Assembly: GCF_900618535.1 (NCBI RefSeq)
Contig: NZ_UYJA01000006.1
Span: forward strand, 186,001-250,000
From: Pseudomonas bubulae
GTDB taxonomy: Bacteria > Pseudomonadota > Gammaproteobacteria > Pseudomonadales > Pseudomonadaceae
Direction of reading: 5' to 3'
Length of the DNA stretch: 64,000 bases
Position numbers and translations under genes: made by a program. Below are positions 1-7,815 of this stretch, piece by piece; positions within the stretch are counted from its first letter, which is position 1, and every line of letters starts with the position of its first letter. The notes under the pieces were generated by a model that searched no databases, was not told the DNA's origin, and worked only from the letters and a program-made list of their open reading frames with translations.

Positions 1-49
1 TTTTATGCCGTGCAGTCTTTGTGGCTCCCCACCCTTGAGGATGAGAGCC

Positions 50-253
50 ATGCAGATACTGAGTCGAACCGTCGGAGAGCATTTTTCAATCGGGGAAGAT
101 ATAACGCTGTTTGTCATCGCCGTTAACGGCAACAACGTGCGCCTGGGGATTGAAGCTCCCAGGCATATCAGCGTGCATCGCTCGGAAATTTATGAGCGGA
201 TAAAAAACCAGCCCGTCGGGCAGCAGGCAACCGGATCTTCGGCCAAGGTTTAA
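50..253 (+). CDS. CsrA/RsmA-family small RNA-binding regulator
   Basis: A 67-residue protein of the CsrA/RsmA family, dimeric post-transcriptional regulators that bind GGA motifs in mRNA leaders. The N-terminus MQILSRTVGE, the central VRLGIEAP and the HRSEIYERI segment near residue 45 match the family pattern. The ATG at 50 was chosen over upstream in-frame starts because family members begin at exactly this point and a GAGG lies about 9 bases upstream. The typical LTRRVGE is here LSRTVGE, so this may be a minor paralogue rather than the main RsmA. Its end overlaps the convergent yheU gene by 4 bp. Family is certain; which paralogue is not. Confidence 0.9.
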   Translation: MQILSRTVGEHFSIGEDITLFVIAVNGNNVRLGIEAPRHISVHRSEIYERIKNQPVGQQATGSSAKV

Positions 254-477
254 TCAAAAAATTCCTTCGGTACCGCGTGCCTGGGCATCAGTTGGCATTG
301 CTGGCTTTCCAGATCGAAGAAAATTACTGCCTGGCCTTTGCTCAATGCATGTCGAACCCGCAGTACACGGGTTTCCTGGGGAGTGTCATCGCCGTTGTCC
401 GTGCCGTCGCGACTCACAAAGTCCTCGATCAGGCGGGTGAGGGTGTCGGGTTCAAGCTGGTCGTAGGGGATAAGCAT
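250..477 (-). CDS. yheU: YheU family (UPF0270) small protein
   Basis: A 75-residue protein matching the YheU/UPF0270 family: it begins MLIPYDQLEPDTL, has the LIEDFVSRDGTD block at about residues 16-27 and ends with a C-terminal MPR motif. The family is widespread in gamma-proteobacteria and has no firmly assigned function. It lies 45 bp downstream of the TrpD2-like gene on the same strand and may be the last gene of that operon. It converges with the CsrA-like gene. Confidence 0.85.
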   Translation of the reverse strand: MLIPYDQLEPDTLTRLIEDFVSRDGTDNGDDTPQETRVLRVRHALSKGQAVIFFDLESQQCQLMPRHAVPKEFFD

Positions 478-522
478 CTTGGGCTCTCGTAAGCAAGCGT
501 GTTGAGGTGGTTGGCCTTGGGC

Positions 523-1524
523 TTAAATCGCCTTGTTGCGGTTGTCCCAGTAATGCTGAGCCAGTTCAAAAGCTTGCGCCCGGGGTGTGCCCAGACCGCG
601 CAATGCCAGGGCCATGGTCGACAGCAAGGCCAGTTGCGGGTAGCTGTCCTGGACTTCTCCACGCCACAATGCCTTGAGGTGTTCAGGGTCTAGTGACGCT
701 GGTTTGACATGGCGCTGTGAAGACAGTGCTGGCCATTCTTCATCCCAGTCAACACCAGCTGTAGTGCCGTAAAGATGGCTTGCGCTATCGGGGTTGATTT
801 CGACTTCGCCGCCATCACCCTTGACCACAATACTGGTGTCACCCAGCAAACCGCTGGCTTCGCGATGCACGCTTTGATAGCCCGGATGGAAGATGCTTTG
901 CAGGCCGCAGCGCGCACCCAGCGGGTTGAGTATGCGAGCCAATGAATGAATCGGCGAGCGCAGCCCGAGGGTGTTGCGCAGATCGATCATGCGTTGCAAT
1001 TGTGGCGCCCAGTCCTGCAGCGGCATAAAGGCCGGATTCCCCGCATCCAGGGCCTCGTTGACACTTTGCCAGTTGCGACACAGTGGAATGGCCAGCGCGT
1101 CGAGAAGCTGCTCGCTGTACATTCGGCCCGCGGTATGGGCGCCGCCGCCATGCATGAAAATGCGTACACCGTGCTGTGCCAGGCACTTGGCTGCCAGCAA
1201 GTACCAGGGCAGGTGGCGTTTTTTACCGGCGTAAGTCGGCCAGTCAATGTCGACCTTGATCGCGGGAGGTGTCAGTCGCTCCCTGACGGCCTCGGTAAAA
1301 CCGGCCATTTCCTCTGCGCTTTCTTCTTTATGCCGCAGCAACATGAGGAAGGCGCCCAGTTGCGTGTCTTCTGCCTTGTCGTCAAGCAGCATGCCCATGG
1401 CTTCGCGGGCTTCTTCCCGAGTCAGGTTGCGGGCACCCCGTTTGCCTTTGCCCAGGATGCGTACAAATTGCGCAAAAGGGTGTTCGGCGGGAGTTTCAAG
1501 TGTCAGCGCAGCGGGAGTGTTCAT
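523..1524 (-). CDS. TrpD2/YbiB-like glycosyl transferase-fold protein
   Basis: A 333-residue protein with the anthranilate phosphoribosyltransferase (TrpD) fold, of the TrpD2/YbiB type often annotated as glycosyl transferase family protein. The N-terminal helical domain (residues 12-80, REEAREAMGMLL) and the HGGG segment near residue 123 fit the family. It is unlikely to make tryptophan: YbiB-type homologues bind nucleic acid, and no trp genes are nearby. The ATG at 1524 overlaps the tusE stop as ATGA, showing translational coupling, and was preferred to the upstream TTG. It is the sixth gene of the tus operon. The tus context suggests an RNA-related role, which is inference. Confidence 0.82.
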   Translation of the reverse strand: MNTPAALTLETPAEHPFAQFVRILGKGKRGARNLTREEAREAMGMLLDDKAEDTQLGAFLMLLRHKEESAEEMAGFTEAVRERLTPPAIKVDIDWPTYAGKKRHLPWYLLAAKCLAQHGVRIFMHGGGAHTAGRMYSEQLLDALAIPLCRNWQSVNEALDAGNPAFMPLQDWAPQLQRMIDLRNTLGLRSPIHSLARILNPLGARCGLQSIFHPGYQSVHREASGLLGDTSIVVKGDGGEVEINPDSASHLYGTTAGVDWDEEWPALSSQRHVKPASLDPEHLKALWRGEVQDSYPQLALLSTMALALRGLGTPRAQAFELAQHYWDNRNKAI

Positions 1525-1856
1525 AGGCAATTGGTCGGTTTGGGCAGGCCCGCCAGCTTGGCGGCGAGTTTGGCAGGGGGGCCGTTAAACAGTCGGTTGA
1601 GATGCAGGCTATTGCCCTTTTCTGGACCCAATTTGAGTGCCGTGTACTTGATCAGAGGGCGAGTGGCAGGCGATAGCTCGAACTCCTGATAAAAGCTGCG
1701 CAACAACTCGAGGATTTCCCAGTGTTCGGCGCTCAACTCAATACCTGCCTGCGCCGCCAGTGCCTGAGCAACATCAGCGGACCAGTCGTTGAGATCGAGC
1801 AGATAACCGTCCTTGTCCAGCTCGATATTTTTACCGTTGAGGGTGAGCGTATTCAT
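1521..1856 (-). CDS. tusE: TusE/DsrC-like sulfur carrier
   Basis: A 111-residue DsrC/TusE protein. TusE accepts persulfide sulfur from the TusBCD complex and hands it to MnmA for 2-thiolation of U34 in tRNA Lys, Glu and Gln. The penultimate cysteine (C110, in PTNCL at the C-terminus) is the family's sulfur-carrying residue and is present. The N-terminal DKDGYLLDLNDW segment and the central HWEILELLR helix are also typical. It follows tusB (its start overlaps the tusB stop by 4 bp) and is coupled to the TrpD2-like gene downstream. Confidence 0.93.
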   Translation of the reverse strand: MNTLTLNGKNIELDKDGYLLDLNDWSADVAQALAAQAGIELSAEHWEILELLRSFYQEFELSPATRPLIKYTALKLGPEKGNSLHLNRLFNGPPAKLAAKLAGLPKPTNCL

Positions 1857-2140
1857 AGCCAGCTGTTGACCTTGTCGTAACGAATCGACAGCTCGACGAA
1901 AGCCGGGTAATCAACGCAGGCCGCCCATGGCGGACATTCCAGGTTGCGTGCCTGCAAGTCCTCTTCAAGGATAAATACGGTTTTTCCAGTCAGGGCTGTG
2001 AGAGCAGTGCCTTGAAGCTGCAGGGCATACACCGCGTCGCCACAGAGCAAAAGGGCATCGTCGCTGCCTAACACGCGAAGACAGCTGCTCAGGCGTATGT
2101 CAGAAAATGGTGAGTGGCTCACAACATGTAGAGTCGACAT
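1853..2140 (-). CDS. tusB: TusB, sulfur relay subunit
   Basis: A 95-residue protein of the DsrH/TusB family, the smallest subunit of the TusBCD hexamer in the cytoplasmic sulfur relay for tRNA thiolation. The start MSTLHVVSHSPF and the segment DDALLLCGDAVYAL (about residues 28-41) match the family. Its position between tusC and tusE, sharing bases with both neighbours, fixes the assignment. Order tusD-C-B-E is the usual gamma-proteobacterial arrangement. Confidence 0.92.
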   Translation of the reverse strand: MSTLHVVSHSPFSDIRLSSCLRVLGSDDALLLCGDAVYALQLQGTALTALTGKTVFILEEDLQARNLECPPWAACVDYPAFVELSIRYDKVNSWL

Positions 2141-2502
2141 CAGAGGGTGATCACTTGGTCATAACGGTCAATAAGAGCGCGGACAGCTTCAGTCGACAAG
2201 GGCTGCACATCAATTGCCGCAAGCCCCTCGGTTGAGATGCCGCGTTCGTCAAGGCTGTGGTTGCAGGCAAACAGATCGTCAACGCCGAACATGGACAGGG
2301 CCTGCAGATTGGCCGTTAGATTCTTCTGCTGGATGGCTGCGGCATTTTGAGTCGCCAGCAGCTGAAAAATACCGTCATCCATAAACAGCAGGGCAATCGG
2401 CAAATCAAATGCACCGCCTGCCAGCACGATATCCAGTGCTTCTTTGGCGCCGGGCCCCGACCACGGTGCCTGACGGCTGATAATCAATAGTGACTTGGGC
2501 AT
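2140..2502 (-). CDS. tusC: TusC, sulfur relay subunit
   Basis: A 120-residue DsrF/TusC protein, structural partner of TusD and TusB. It has the fold signature KEALDIVLAGGAFD (residues 20-33) and LLFMDDGIFQLL (39-50) typical of DsrEFH subunits. It starts 1 bp after the tusD stop and ends on the first base of tusB, so the genes are very tightly packed. TusC is not itself expected to carry the catalytic cysteine. Confidence 0.93.
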   Translation of the reverse strand: MPKSLLIISRQAPWSGPGAKEALDIVLAGGAFDLPIALLFMDDGIFQLLATQNAAAIQQKNLTANLQALSMFGVDDLFACNHSLDERGISTEGLAAIDVQPLSTEAVRALIDRYDQVITL

Positions 2503-2503
2503 T

Positions 2504-2896
2504 TCAAGGTCCCCCGAAACAGATCAATCGATCGGCCGATTGAATGGCATCGTGCAATTGGCCTAGTCCGGACAACTCCCAGGGTGCATGAACATTGACC
2601 CCGGGGCGCTGATAGCGTGCGGACTCGTCTTCATTGAGTACACCGCGGCGCAAGGCAGCGGCAATACAGACCACACCATCGAGTTGGTGCTGGCTGACAA
2701 AAGTTGCCCATTGTTGCGCAAGGTCCTGCTCGTCTTGCGGCGTGACGATATAGCTCGAGGCAATATGAACACCGTCCTGATAGAAGAACAAACGGACAAT
2801 TTCATGGCCGCCTGCCAGCGCTGCCTCGGCAAAGCGCAAGGCTCGACGGGAGGAGGGGGCATGGGCCGCTGAATAAAGGGCAATGGCGAATTTCAT
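2504..2896 (-). CDS. tusD: TusD, sulfurtransferase subunit
   Basis: A 130-residue DsrE/TusD protein that takes sulfur from TusA and passes it to TusE. It starts at the ATG at 2896 (MKFAIALYSAAHA); the open frame extends much further upstream, but those residues are unrelated and lie antisense-frame within yccA. The VVCIAAALRRGVL segment (about residues 75-87) contains the cysteine expected of the active site. It is the first gene of tusDCBE-trpD2 and sits about 70 bp downstream of the yccA terminator. Confidence 0.93.
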   Translation of the reverse strand: MKFAIALYSAAHAPSSRRALRFAEAALAGGHEIVRLFFYQDGVHIASSYIVTPQDEQDLAQQWATFVSQHQLDGVVCIAAALRRGVLNEDESARYQRPGVNVHAPWELSGLGQLHDAIQSADRLICFGGP

Positions 2897-2966
2897 GGTG
2901 GGCTCTGTCGGCAAATCTGGGGCAATGATAAAGCCAGATGCCCAAAGATGCTTGTGGCAGACAACA

Positions 2967-2990
2967 AAAAGCCCGCCGAAGCGGGCTTTT
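2967..2990 (-). terminator. Rho-independent terminator of yccA
   Basis: A perfect 10-bp stem (2967-2976 with 2981-2990) with a CGAA loop (TTCG on the transcript strand), followed on the minus strand by a T-rich run. It lies between the yccA stop and tusD and probably separates the two transcription units. Confidence 0.85.
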
Positions 2991-3006
2991 ATATAGCGGT
3001 TGTTGA

Positions 3007-3678
3007 TCAGTCGTCGCGGCTCATGATGCCGAAAATTTGCAGCAGGCTGATAAACAGGTTGTAGATCGATACATACAGGCTGATGGTAGCCATGATGTAG
3101 TTGCGCTCGCCGCCATGAATGATTGCACTGGTCTGGAACAGAATGCAGACCGAAGAGAACAGTACAAAACCGGCGCTGATAGCCAGCTGCAGGCCGCTGA
3201 TCTGGAAGAAGAAGCTCGCCAGCGTAGCGCCCAGCAGAACAAAGAAACCGGCAGTAATGAAACCGCCGAGGAAGCTCATGTCCTTGCGAGTGATCAATAC
3301 ATAGGCAGACAGGCCGCCAAATACCAGAGCCGTCATGGCAAAGGCAGAACTGACCACCTCGGCGCCGCCCTGCATGCCCAGGTAACGGTTGAGAATAGGG
3401 CCCAGCAAGAAGCCCATGAAACCGGTAAGGGCAAAGGCAGAAACCAGGCCCCACGCGGAGTCACGCAACTTGTTGGTCAGGAAAAACAGGCCGTAGAACC
3501 CGATCAGCACAACGAAAATATTGGGATAGCCGACCCGCAGCTGCTGCGAGACATAAGCCATCACACCGCTGAAAGCCAGGGTGAGGGCCAGCAAACCGTA
3601 CGTATTGCGCAGGACGCGGCTAACCTCTAGCTGCTCGGCCTGCACGCTGCTATTAACTGCGTAATCCTGTTCGCGCAT
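3007..3678 (-). CDS. yccA: BAX inhibitor-1/YccA family inner-membrane protein
   Basis: A 223-residue polytopic membrane protein with about seven hydrophobic segments, of the BI-1/YccA family. E. coli YccA is a modulator of the FtsH protease. Typical segments are NTYGLLALTL (near residue 26), the GFMGFLLGPILN loop and the C-terminal YNLFISLLQIFG helix. The ATG at 3678 is preferred over an upstream in-frame start because AGGAG sits 7 bases ahead of it. The gene is upstream of tusD but separated from it by a terminator. The molecular function in Pseudomonas is not known from sequence. Confidence 0.92.
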   Translation of the reverse strand: MREQDYAVNSSVQAEQLEVSRVLRNTYGLLALTLAFSGVMAYVSQQLRVGYPNIFVVLIGFYGLFFLTNKLRDSAWGLVSAFALTGFMGFLLGPILNRYLGMQGGAEVVSSAFAMTALVFGGLSAYVLITRKDMSFLGGFITAGFFVLLGATLASFFFQISGLQLAISAGFVLFSSVCILFQTSAIIHGGERNYIMATISLYVSIYNLFISLLQIFGIMSRDD

Positions 3679-3802
3679 GGCGATACTCCTGTGTTTAGAA
3701 ATGTTAAGTAGCAAAGATCATAGCAGAGGCTCTGAAACAAGCGATCAAGAGAGTTTGACAACGTGTTTCATTCAGGTATTATGGCGCCCGAAACAACGTA
3801 TA

Positions 3803-3890
3803 GGAGGTGTGGCCGAGTGGTTTAAGGCAACGGTCTTGAAAACCGTCGACTGTAACAGGTCCATGAGTTCGAATCCCATCGCCTCCGCCA
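3803..3890 (+). tRNA. tRNA-Ser(TGA)
   Basis: An 88-nt tRNA with a seven-pair acceptor stem (GGAGGTG with CGCCTCC, one G-T pair), an encoded CCA end, a long variable arm as in class II tRNAs and anticodon TGA at 3837-3839 in loop CTTGAAA. The TTCGAAT T-loop is at about 3869. The accessory toxin region begins just downstream. Confidence 0.97.
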
Positions 3891-3906
3891 TATTGCTACA
3901 CCGCAG

Positions 3907-3926
3907 AGCCCGCCTTTTGGCGGGCT
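3907..3926 (+). terminator. Terminator after tRNA-Ser
   Basis: Perfect 8-bp GC-rich stem (3907-3914 with 3919-3926), TTTT loop, followed by TTGT. It lies 17 bp after the tRNA. Confidence 0.8.
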
Positions 3927-3929
3927 TTG

Positions 3930-4381
3930 TCGTTTCTGGGGGGTGGGGAAGGGCGCTGCACCGAGCTCGTCGTTTTCGCATAGCCTCAGACCGTGTCCGC
4001 ATCTGGGGCAATTTTAGAGCCCGATCCAGCGTTTTTAACGCCTGTGTTTGAGTCGGAGGGAAAGTGCTTTTTAGCTGTGCACTTTTCGCCGATTTAACAG
4101 GTAGCTTTCACAATTTTCACAACCCGTATGTAAACAGTCGCCGCTACCTGCATACCCGTGTACCTCACCTGCTTTCGTTTTGCCTACGAAAGCAAAGTAT
4201 TCAATATACTTGAGAGCCGTTATTGTCATGAACTCATGAAGGCGCCATTTCGTATTATGCGTACAAAAAAACTCGTCACTAAAATTTCGGGCTGAACATA
4301 TGTTGTGACTTTATAAATTTGTATGAGTAGGGAGTTCGATGAATAATATAAAGTCTGGATTGATTCATAAGGAGTATGAAT
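3930..4381. other. Gene-free AT-rich spacer upstream of the polymorphic toxin
   Basis: No convincing gene. Base composition falls from typical Pseudomonas GC to AT-rich between about 4040 and 4380. It contains two adjacent inverted repeats listed separately and presumably the toxin promoter. Confidence 0.6.
4171..4211. repeat. Two adjacent inverted repeats upstream of toxin
   Basis: First: GCTTTCGT at 4171-4178 with ACGAAAGC at 4186-4193. Second: AAGTAT at 4195-4200 with ATACTT at 4206-4211. They could be operator sites or leader hairpins for the toxin gene; function unknown. Confidence 0.5.
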
Positions 4382-5383
4382 ATGCCATTAGAGCTTGGTC
4401 CGATATCTGTTGTGGGGAGAATAATAGACTTCTCCATTCCTGGCACATCGAGAGAGTCTATGATGCCAGATTATATGCATGATATACTCGGTCTATTGAT
4501 AAGGGCGCTTGAGAATGTAACTCAATGGATTTTTGATAATGCATATAGATTTGATATGCAGCACAAAGATAATATTGCGGCCATAGATTTTGAGATTGAC
4601 CAGGAAATCAAGGGTGCAGGCGGGCTAAATATGCCTATGGATGTATCCACGTCAAGCAAAATAATCACAAGAGAGAAAAATATCCTGGTAACACTATATA
4701 TGGCTAAAGAGAATGAGGCTGATAGAAAGGTTAAGGCTTCTAAAGGTTCTGGGGACGGCAGTGATGTACAAGCTTCAAAAAGACCAAGTGCGGGGAGTTT
4801 TACTCAGGCCGGGAAGATGAGGGTCATAGTTAATACACCTAAACTTCTTGATTGGGCACAGAGGTATGAATTTGCCAGATTGTCTGAGGTCTATTCAGAA
4901 ACGGCCCGACGTTTGAAAGAAAAGCAGCAGAAATTGGCTCTCATAGAGGTGGCTAAAGCGACAAGTCTGCGCGATGCGAAAGAGCAAGCCAGACATAAAC
5001 AGTATCCTAGCGCTCCACCCGGCGTCTCTTTAGATGAGAACCTAGAATTTGCGAAAAGCCAAAAAGCATACTTTAGTATTAAAGGTAGAGGTTTTTTGCT
5101 CAGCTGGTTTTACACCCAAGTCAGAAACAAGGGCGAGTGGGATTACAAAAAAGGCCAGCCTCAGTATGAGAGCTTCGGTAATTTTAATTATGGTGCTGTT
5201 GGTACGGCAGCTGGGATTTCTGAAGCGGTACTTTTAAGAGCAGCTGGTGCTGCACAGTCCTTAGCTGGGACTTCTCAGGCAGAATTCGATAAATGGTGGT
5301 CAGAGGCTCCTTACGGCGATGATCCTGTTGATCAAGTATGGATTAAAGCAGGAATAGATTATGCGAAGTCGAAGGGGTATTAA
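4382..5383 (+). CDS. Polymorphic toxin with C-terminal toxin-44-like domain
   Basis: A 333-residue protein with no signal peptide. The last third (about residues 220-320) contains a KGRGFLLSWFYTQVRN segment, a GEWDYK motif, FGNFNYGAVGTAAG and then VLLRAAGAAQ. This is the layout I recognise as the polymorphic toxin type 44 (Ntox44) domain. The N-terminal two thirds are not recognised; residues 165-200 are charged and probably helical. The ATG at 4382 is preferred to the ATG at 4376 because GGAG is 7 bases upstream of it but only 1 base from the other. The next gene overlaps its end by 23 bp, as toxin-immunity pairs often do. Codon and base use are AT-rich compared with the flanking core genes, suggesting transfer. 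Export by a type VI or contact-dependent system is possible, but no delivery gene is in the window. Confidence 0.8.
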   Translation: MPLELGPISVVGRIIDFSIPGTSRESMMPDYMHDILGLLIRALENVTQWIFDNAYRFDMQHKDNIAAIDFEIDQEIKGAGGLNMPMDVSTSSKIITREKNILVTLYMAKENEADRKVKASKGSGDGSDVQASKRPSAGSFTQAGKMRVIVNTPKLLDWAQRYEFARLSEVYSETARRLKEKQQKLALIEVAKATSLRDAKEQARHKQYPSAPPGVSLDENLEFAKSQKAYFSIKGRGFLLSWFYTQVRNKGEWDYKKGQPQYESFGNFNYGAVGTAAGISEAVLLRAAGAAQSLAGTSQAEFDKWWSEAPYGDDPVDQVWIKAGIDYAKSKGY

Positions 5384-5789
5384 ATGGATTTTTTGGAGTT
5401 TGTTTGCTGTTTGTCTTGTGCAGGCTTTGTACATATACATGTCTGCTCCAGGCAGGCCTGATCCTGTCAAGATTACTTCAGTTACAAATGTTGGCCATGG
5501 CGGGGCCATCTATGAGGTCTTATATGATTCTGGTGGCGCTACGGTGCCATTGGTCTATAGGTATTTCCTGATGAATCTTCAACCTGGCGATGAAGAAGCG
5601 CTTCAGAAAGCAAAGAAGATCGCCCCATTCCTTGTTACAAAAAGCTCTGCAGCTGTTCGCGAGGTTTTAGATGATCGGGTCAAACTAAAAGTTGATGGGG
5701 TTATTTATGAGTTTCACAATATGTCATTGTTTAAAGTTGATGGTGAGATCAATGTCGTGAAATTCGATCTTGATTCAACTGCCCCATAG
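5361..5789 (+). CDS. Candidate membrane-anchored immunity protein
   Basis: A 142-residue protein with one N-terminal hydrophobic segment (about residues 9-27, beginning IFWSLFAVCLVQAL) after arginines and a lysine, so probably an inner-membrane anchor with the rest in the periplasm, or an uncleaved signal. The soluble part (residues 35-142) is beta-rich and not recognised. It starts inside the toxin reading frame (23-bp overlap), shares its AT-rich composition and is followed by a strong hairpin. I infer that it neutralises the toxin. The start could be slightly further downstream. Confidence 0.68.
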   Translation: MRSRRGIKWIFWSLFAVCLVQALYIYMSAPGRPDPVKITSVTNVGHGGAIYEVLYDSGGATVPLVYRYFLMNLQPGDEEALQKAKKIAPFLVTKSSAAVREVLDDRVKLKVDGVIYEFHNMSLFKVDGEINVVKFDLDSTAP

Positions 5790-5837
5790 ATTTTTAGTTG
5801 AAAAAAACACCAGCCTAGAAGAAAAATACTCCCGCAT

Positions 5838-5863
5838 AGCATGTGGCCTACAGGCCACGTGCT
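5838..5863 (+). terminator. Hairpin downstream of immunity gene
   Basis: An 11-bp stem with one G-T pair (AGCATGTGGCC at 5838-5848 with GGCCACGTGCT at 5853-5863) and a TACA loop, followed by GTATTTC. It is a plausible terminator for the toxin-immunity pair, although the T-run is weak. Confidence 0.5.
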
Positions 5864-5987
5864 GTATTTCTCCATAGAGGTCTTGAAAGCAGCCGGCCTC
5901 GACAGGTATTAGCGCTCGATTTTTACCTCTGTGCCTCATTGTTTTAGCAACAGATCAGCCTGGATCAGCCTGATCTGTCGACCGAGA

Positions 5988-6506
5988 CTAAAACCCCCAG
6001 TCCTCAGCGTTGATGACACGACAGAATGGCCCCGCCAGGGTTGCATTGTGATGAGCGATAATCTGCTGTGCCTTCAACGCAGGGGTGTCACTGCAGGTGT
6101 GGCCATCGGCAATCAGTACTGCGTCGAACCCAAGGTCTCGTGCAGCGCGGCAGGTGCTGTCGACACAATATTGGGTTTTCATGCCCGTGATGACCACACC
6201 CTCAACACCAAGAGCCTGTAGCTGGTCGGCCAGGTTTGTCTTGGCAAAGGCGTTGGGGCGGTTTTTCTCGAAAATCACTTCGCTGCCCTGTAGCACCAGT
6301 TCCGGTATCAGCTGGGTCAACGGGCTTCCCGGTTCAATCGGTGAACCGGTAGGGCCGACATGACGGGCGAGAAAGACCGGGGCACCTGCGCTCCGGGCTT
6401 TATCCAGCAACGTGTTCAATGTGTCCAACAGGGCCTCGCCAGCCCATGGCTTGTCCGGGCCATGCACCAATCCTACCTGCATATCAAGAATCAACAGTGC
6501 ATACAT
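5988..6506 (-). CDS. Isochorismatase-family cysteine hydrolase
   Basis: A 172-residue cysteine hydrolase of the isochorismatase/nicotinamidase superfamily. The expected catalytic triad is present: D8 in LLILDMQ, K81 in FEKNRPNAF and C114 in KTQYCVDST. Substrate cannot be read from sequence; close relatives are annotated generically. It stands alone between the two toxin loci, reading leftward, with GC content nearer to the core genome than its neighbours. A second family member at 13571-14134 lacks the cysteine. Confidence 0.88.
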   Translation of the reverse strand: MYALLILDMQVGLVHGPDKPWAGEALLDTLNTLLDKARSAGAPVFLARHVGPTGSPIEPGSPLTQLIPELVLQGSEVIFEKNRPNAFAKTNLADQLQALGVEGVVITGMKTQYCVDSTCRAARDLGFDAVLIADGHTCSDTPALKAQQIIAHHNATLAGPFCRVINAEDWGF

Positions 6507-7191
6507 GGGGCTTTTCCTTGCGTTTTGGCCAGTGACACAAGGGCAAAAGAAAAGGCCCTTACCATCACTGGCGGGCCTTTGAAGTTCGTGCGTTATGGAC
6601 TCACGATACCTCTCACGACCCGCCTTCGGCGGTCGTGGTAGTCGTGGTCAAGGCAACTCGTAATTGATTCATGGAGCTGACAGTAGCTGCGTATCAGCGG
6701 GTTGGCAAGCAGGAGCAGGAAGCGTCATGACTTCGAGCTGGCCAGCCATATACCCATATGCTTCTTGGAAGCCGCGGCCAATCAAACTTAGACTAAAGGT
6801 CGTCCAGCGCAACCTACACGCGCTGTGGTGATACGAGATGTTGTTGGTGGGAGCCTCGTCTTCTTGGGCATGAGCACAAGGCAAAAGGGTAGTTTGCCGC
6901 GGTCATCGACGTACTGCGGTGTCTTGAGCTTGAGTTCCAGCACGCACAGTCTGTGCTTTAAATTAAATATTGAACGTAGCCCTGCTACTTTAACGAAACA
7001 GTCATAGAGATTCTGTACGCCGAGGTGCTGCGTGGGGGGTAATTAAAAGTATGGGGTCAGTCATGTAATATTTTGAGTTTATTATCGTTCTGTTGGCGCC
7101 CATAATGAATGGCGGGTAATTTGTTTTTCGGTAATATTAATTAAGTGCGTGTGCTTTGCAGGCATTTCTTTAATTATCGGGGGGCAGGATC
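6507..7191. other. Gene-poor spacer before the AB-toxin locus
   Basis: About 685 bp with only short, low-quality open frames on either strand. It contains a GC-rich inverted repeat (6614-6624 with 6628-6637, one bulged base). The last 150 bp before the toxin A gene are AT-rich and probably hold its promoter. Confidence 0.5.
6614..6637. repeat. GC-rich inverted repeat
   Basis: CACGAC and CGCC (with one C bulged between) pair with GGCG and GTCGTG across a TTC loop. It could be an isolated REP-like element or a terminator remnant; no T-run follows. Confidence 0.4.
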
Positions 7192-7815
7192 ATGAAGAAG
7201 CTGGGGGTTTTGCTATGGGTTTTTGTGGCAGTTACATTAAAGGCTCCTTATTCATGGGCCGAGTCGCCAGGTACGGTGTGGCGAATGGATACCCGGCCGG
7301 AACAGCTGATATTTCACGCTGGTTTCCAGGCCTGGGGTAGTAACTTTAATGTTCATGATCATGTGGCCGGCGAGTCATGCGTCAACAGGCAGCAGGGGCA
7401 GCGAGATTCAGGTTTTGTCTCAACCGCGGCGAACTTTCAGTTTATTCGCACTGCCGCAGCTGCCAGGGCTTTTGCCCAACCCGGTCAGCGTATTTATCTT
7501 TATCGCGTCAGGCCGGACAGCAACTTCTTCAATGCCGAGGCCTCATTGCGGACATTGCATGACAACAACCCGCAAGTCCCGATCACCCCCTTGAACTACC
7601 ATCCCTCACGGGCAGCTAATGAATATATAACGCCGACCGTCATTCCCACTCAAAATATCAGGGACGTGGAATCCTATATTGTTGTCGACGGTGAGTTGCA
7701 AGTTTCAACTGCTCAGGTTAACCCCCGTATATGGCCGATAATACCCGAGCCACGAACAGGCCCTATTTCAACGGTGAAGCCCCACGAGAAAGAAGGCCGA
7801 CCTGGTTGGGCATGA
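7192..7815 (+). CDS. Pertussis-toxin S1/ArtA-like ADP-ribosyltransferase A subunit, frameshifted
   Basis: This 207-residue frame begins with a signal peptide (cleavage likely after A23, SWA/ES) and continues with the catalytic core of pertussis-like toxins. R31 lies in VWRMDTRP (R9 of pertussis S1), W48 in FQAWG, H57 in NVHDHVAG (H35) and C63 in GESC (C41). The STS-type strand is FVSTAA (S77), RVRPDSNFF is at 105-113, and E144 in ANEYI matches catalytic E129. The residue two before E144 is Ala where pertussis S1 has Gln. Spacing between these motifs follows the pertussis protein closely. From N177 onward the frame stops matching: a CCCCC run at 7722-7726 lies at the break, and the expected C-terminal part is in the -1 frame up to 7943 (separate entry). 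GGGGCAGG precedes the ATG. The predicted role is NAD-dependent ADP-ribosylation of a eukaryotic host protein after secretion. Confidence 0.85.
   Translation: MKKLGVLLWVFVAVTLKAPYSWAESPGTVWRMDTRPEQLIFHAGFQAWGSNFNVHDHVAGESCVNRQQGQRDSGFVSTAANFQFIRTAAAARAFAQPGQRIYLYRVRPDSNFFNAEASLRTLHDNNPQVPITPLNYHPSRAANEYITPTVIPTQNIRDVESYIVVDGELQVSTAQVNPRIWPIIPEPRTGPISTVKPHEKEGRPGWA

Noticed and set aside
2504..3454. Long frame covering tusD and part of yccA
   Set aside because: Only the last 130 residues are TusD; the rest is yccA read out of frame.
6669..6884. Small minus-strand frame in the gap before the AB-toxin
   Set aside because: No ribosome site or domain; could be a gene remnant but nothing supports it.
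7723..7800. Plus-frame NPRIWPIIPEPRT tail of the toxin A gene, which looks like NPGVIPFLPEPQT in PltA
   Set aside because: Its distance from the catalytic Glu is about 12 residues too short, and the -1 frame gives both the right spacing and the conserved GAC cysteine, so the likeness is judged chance.
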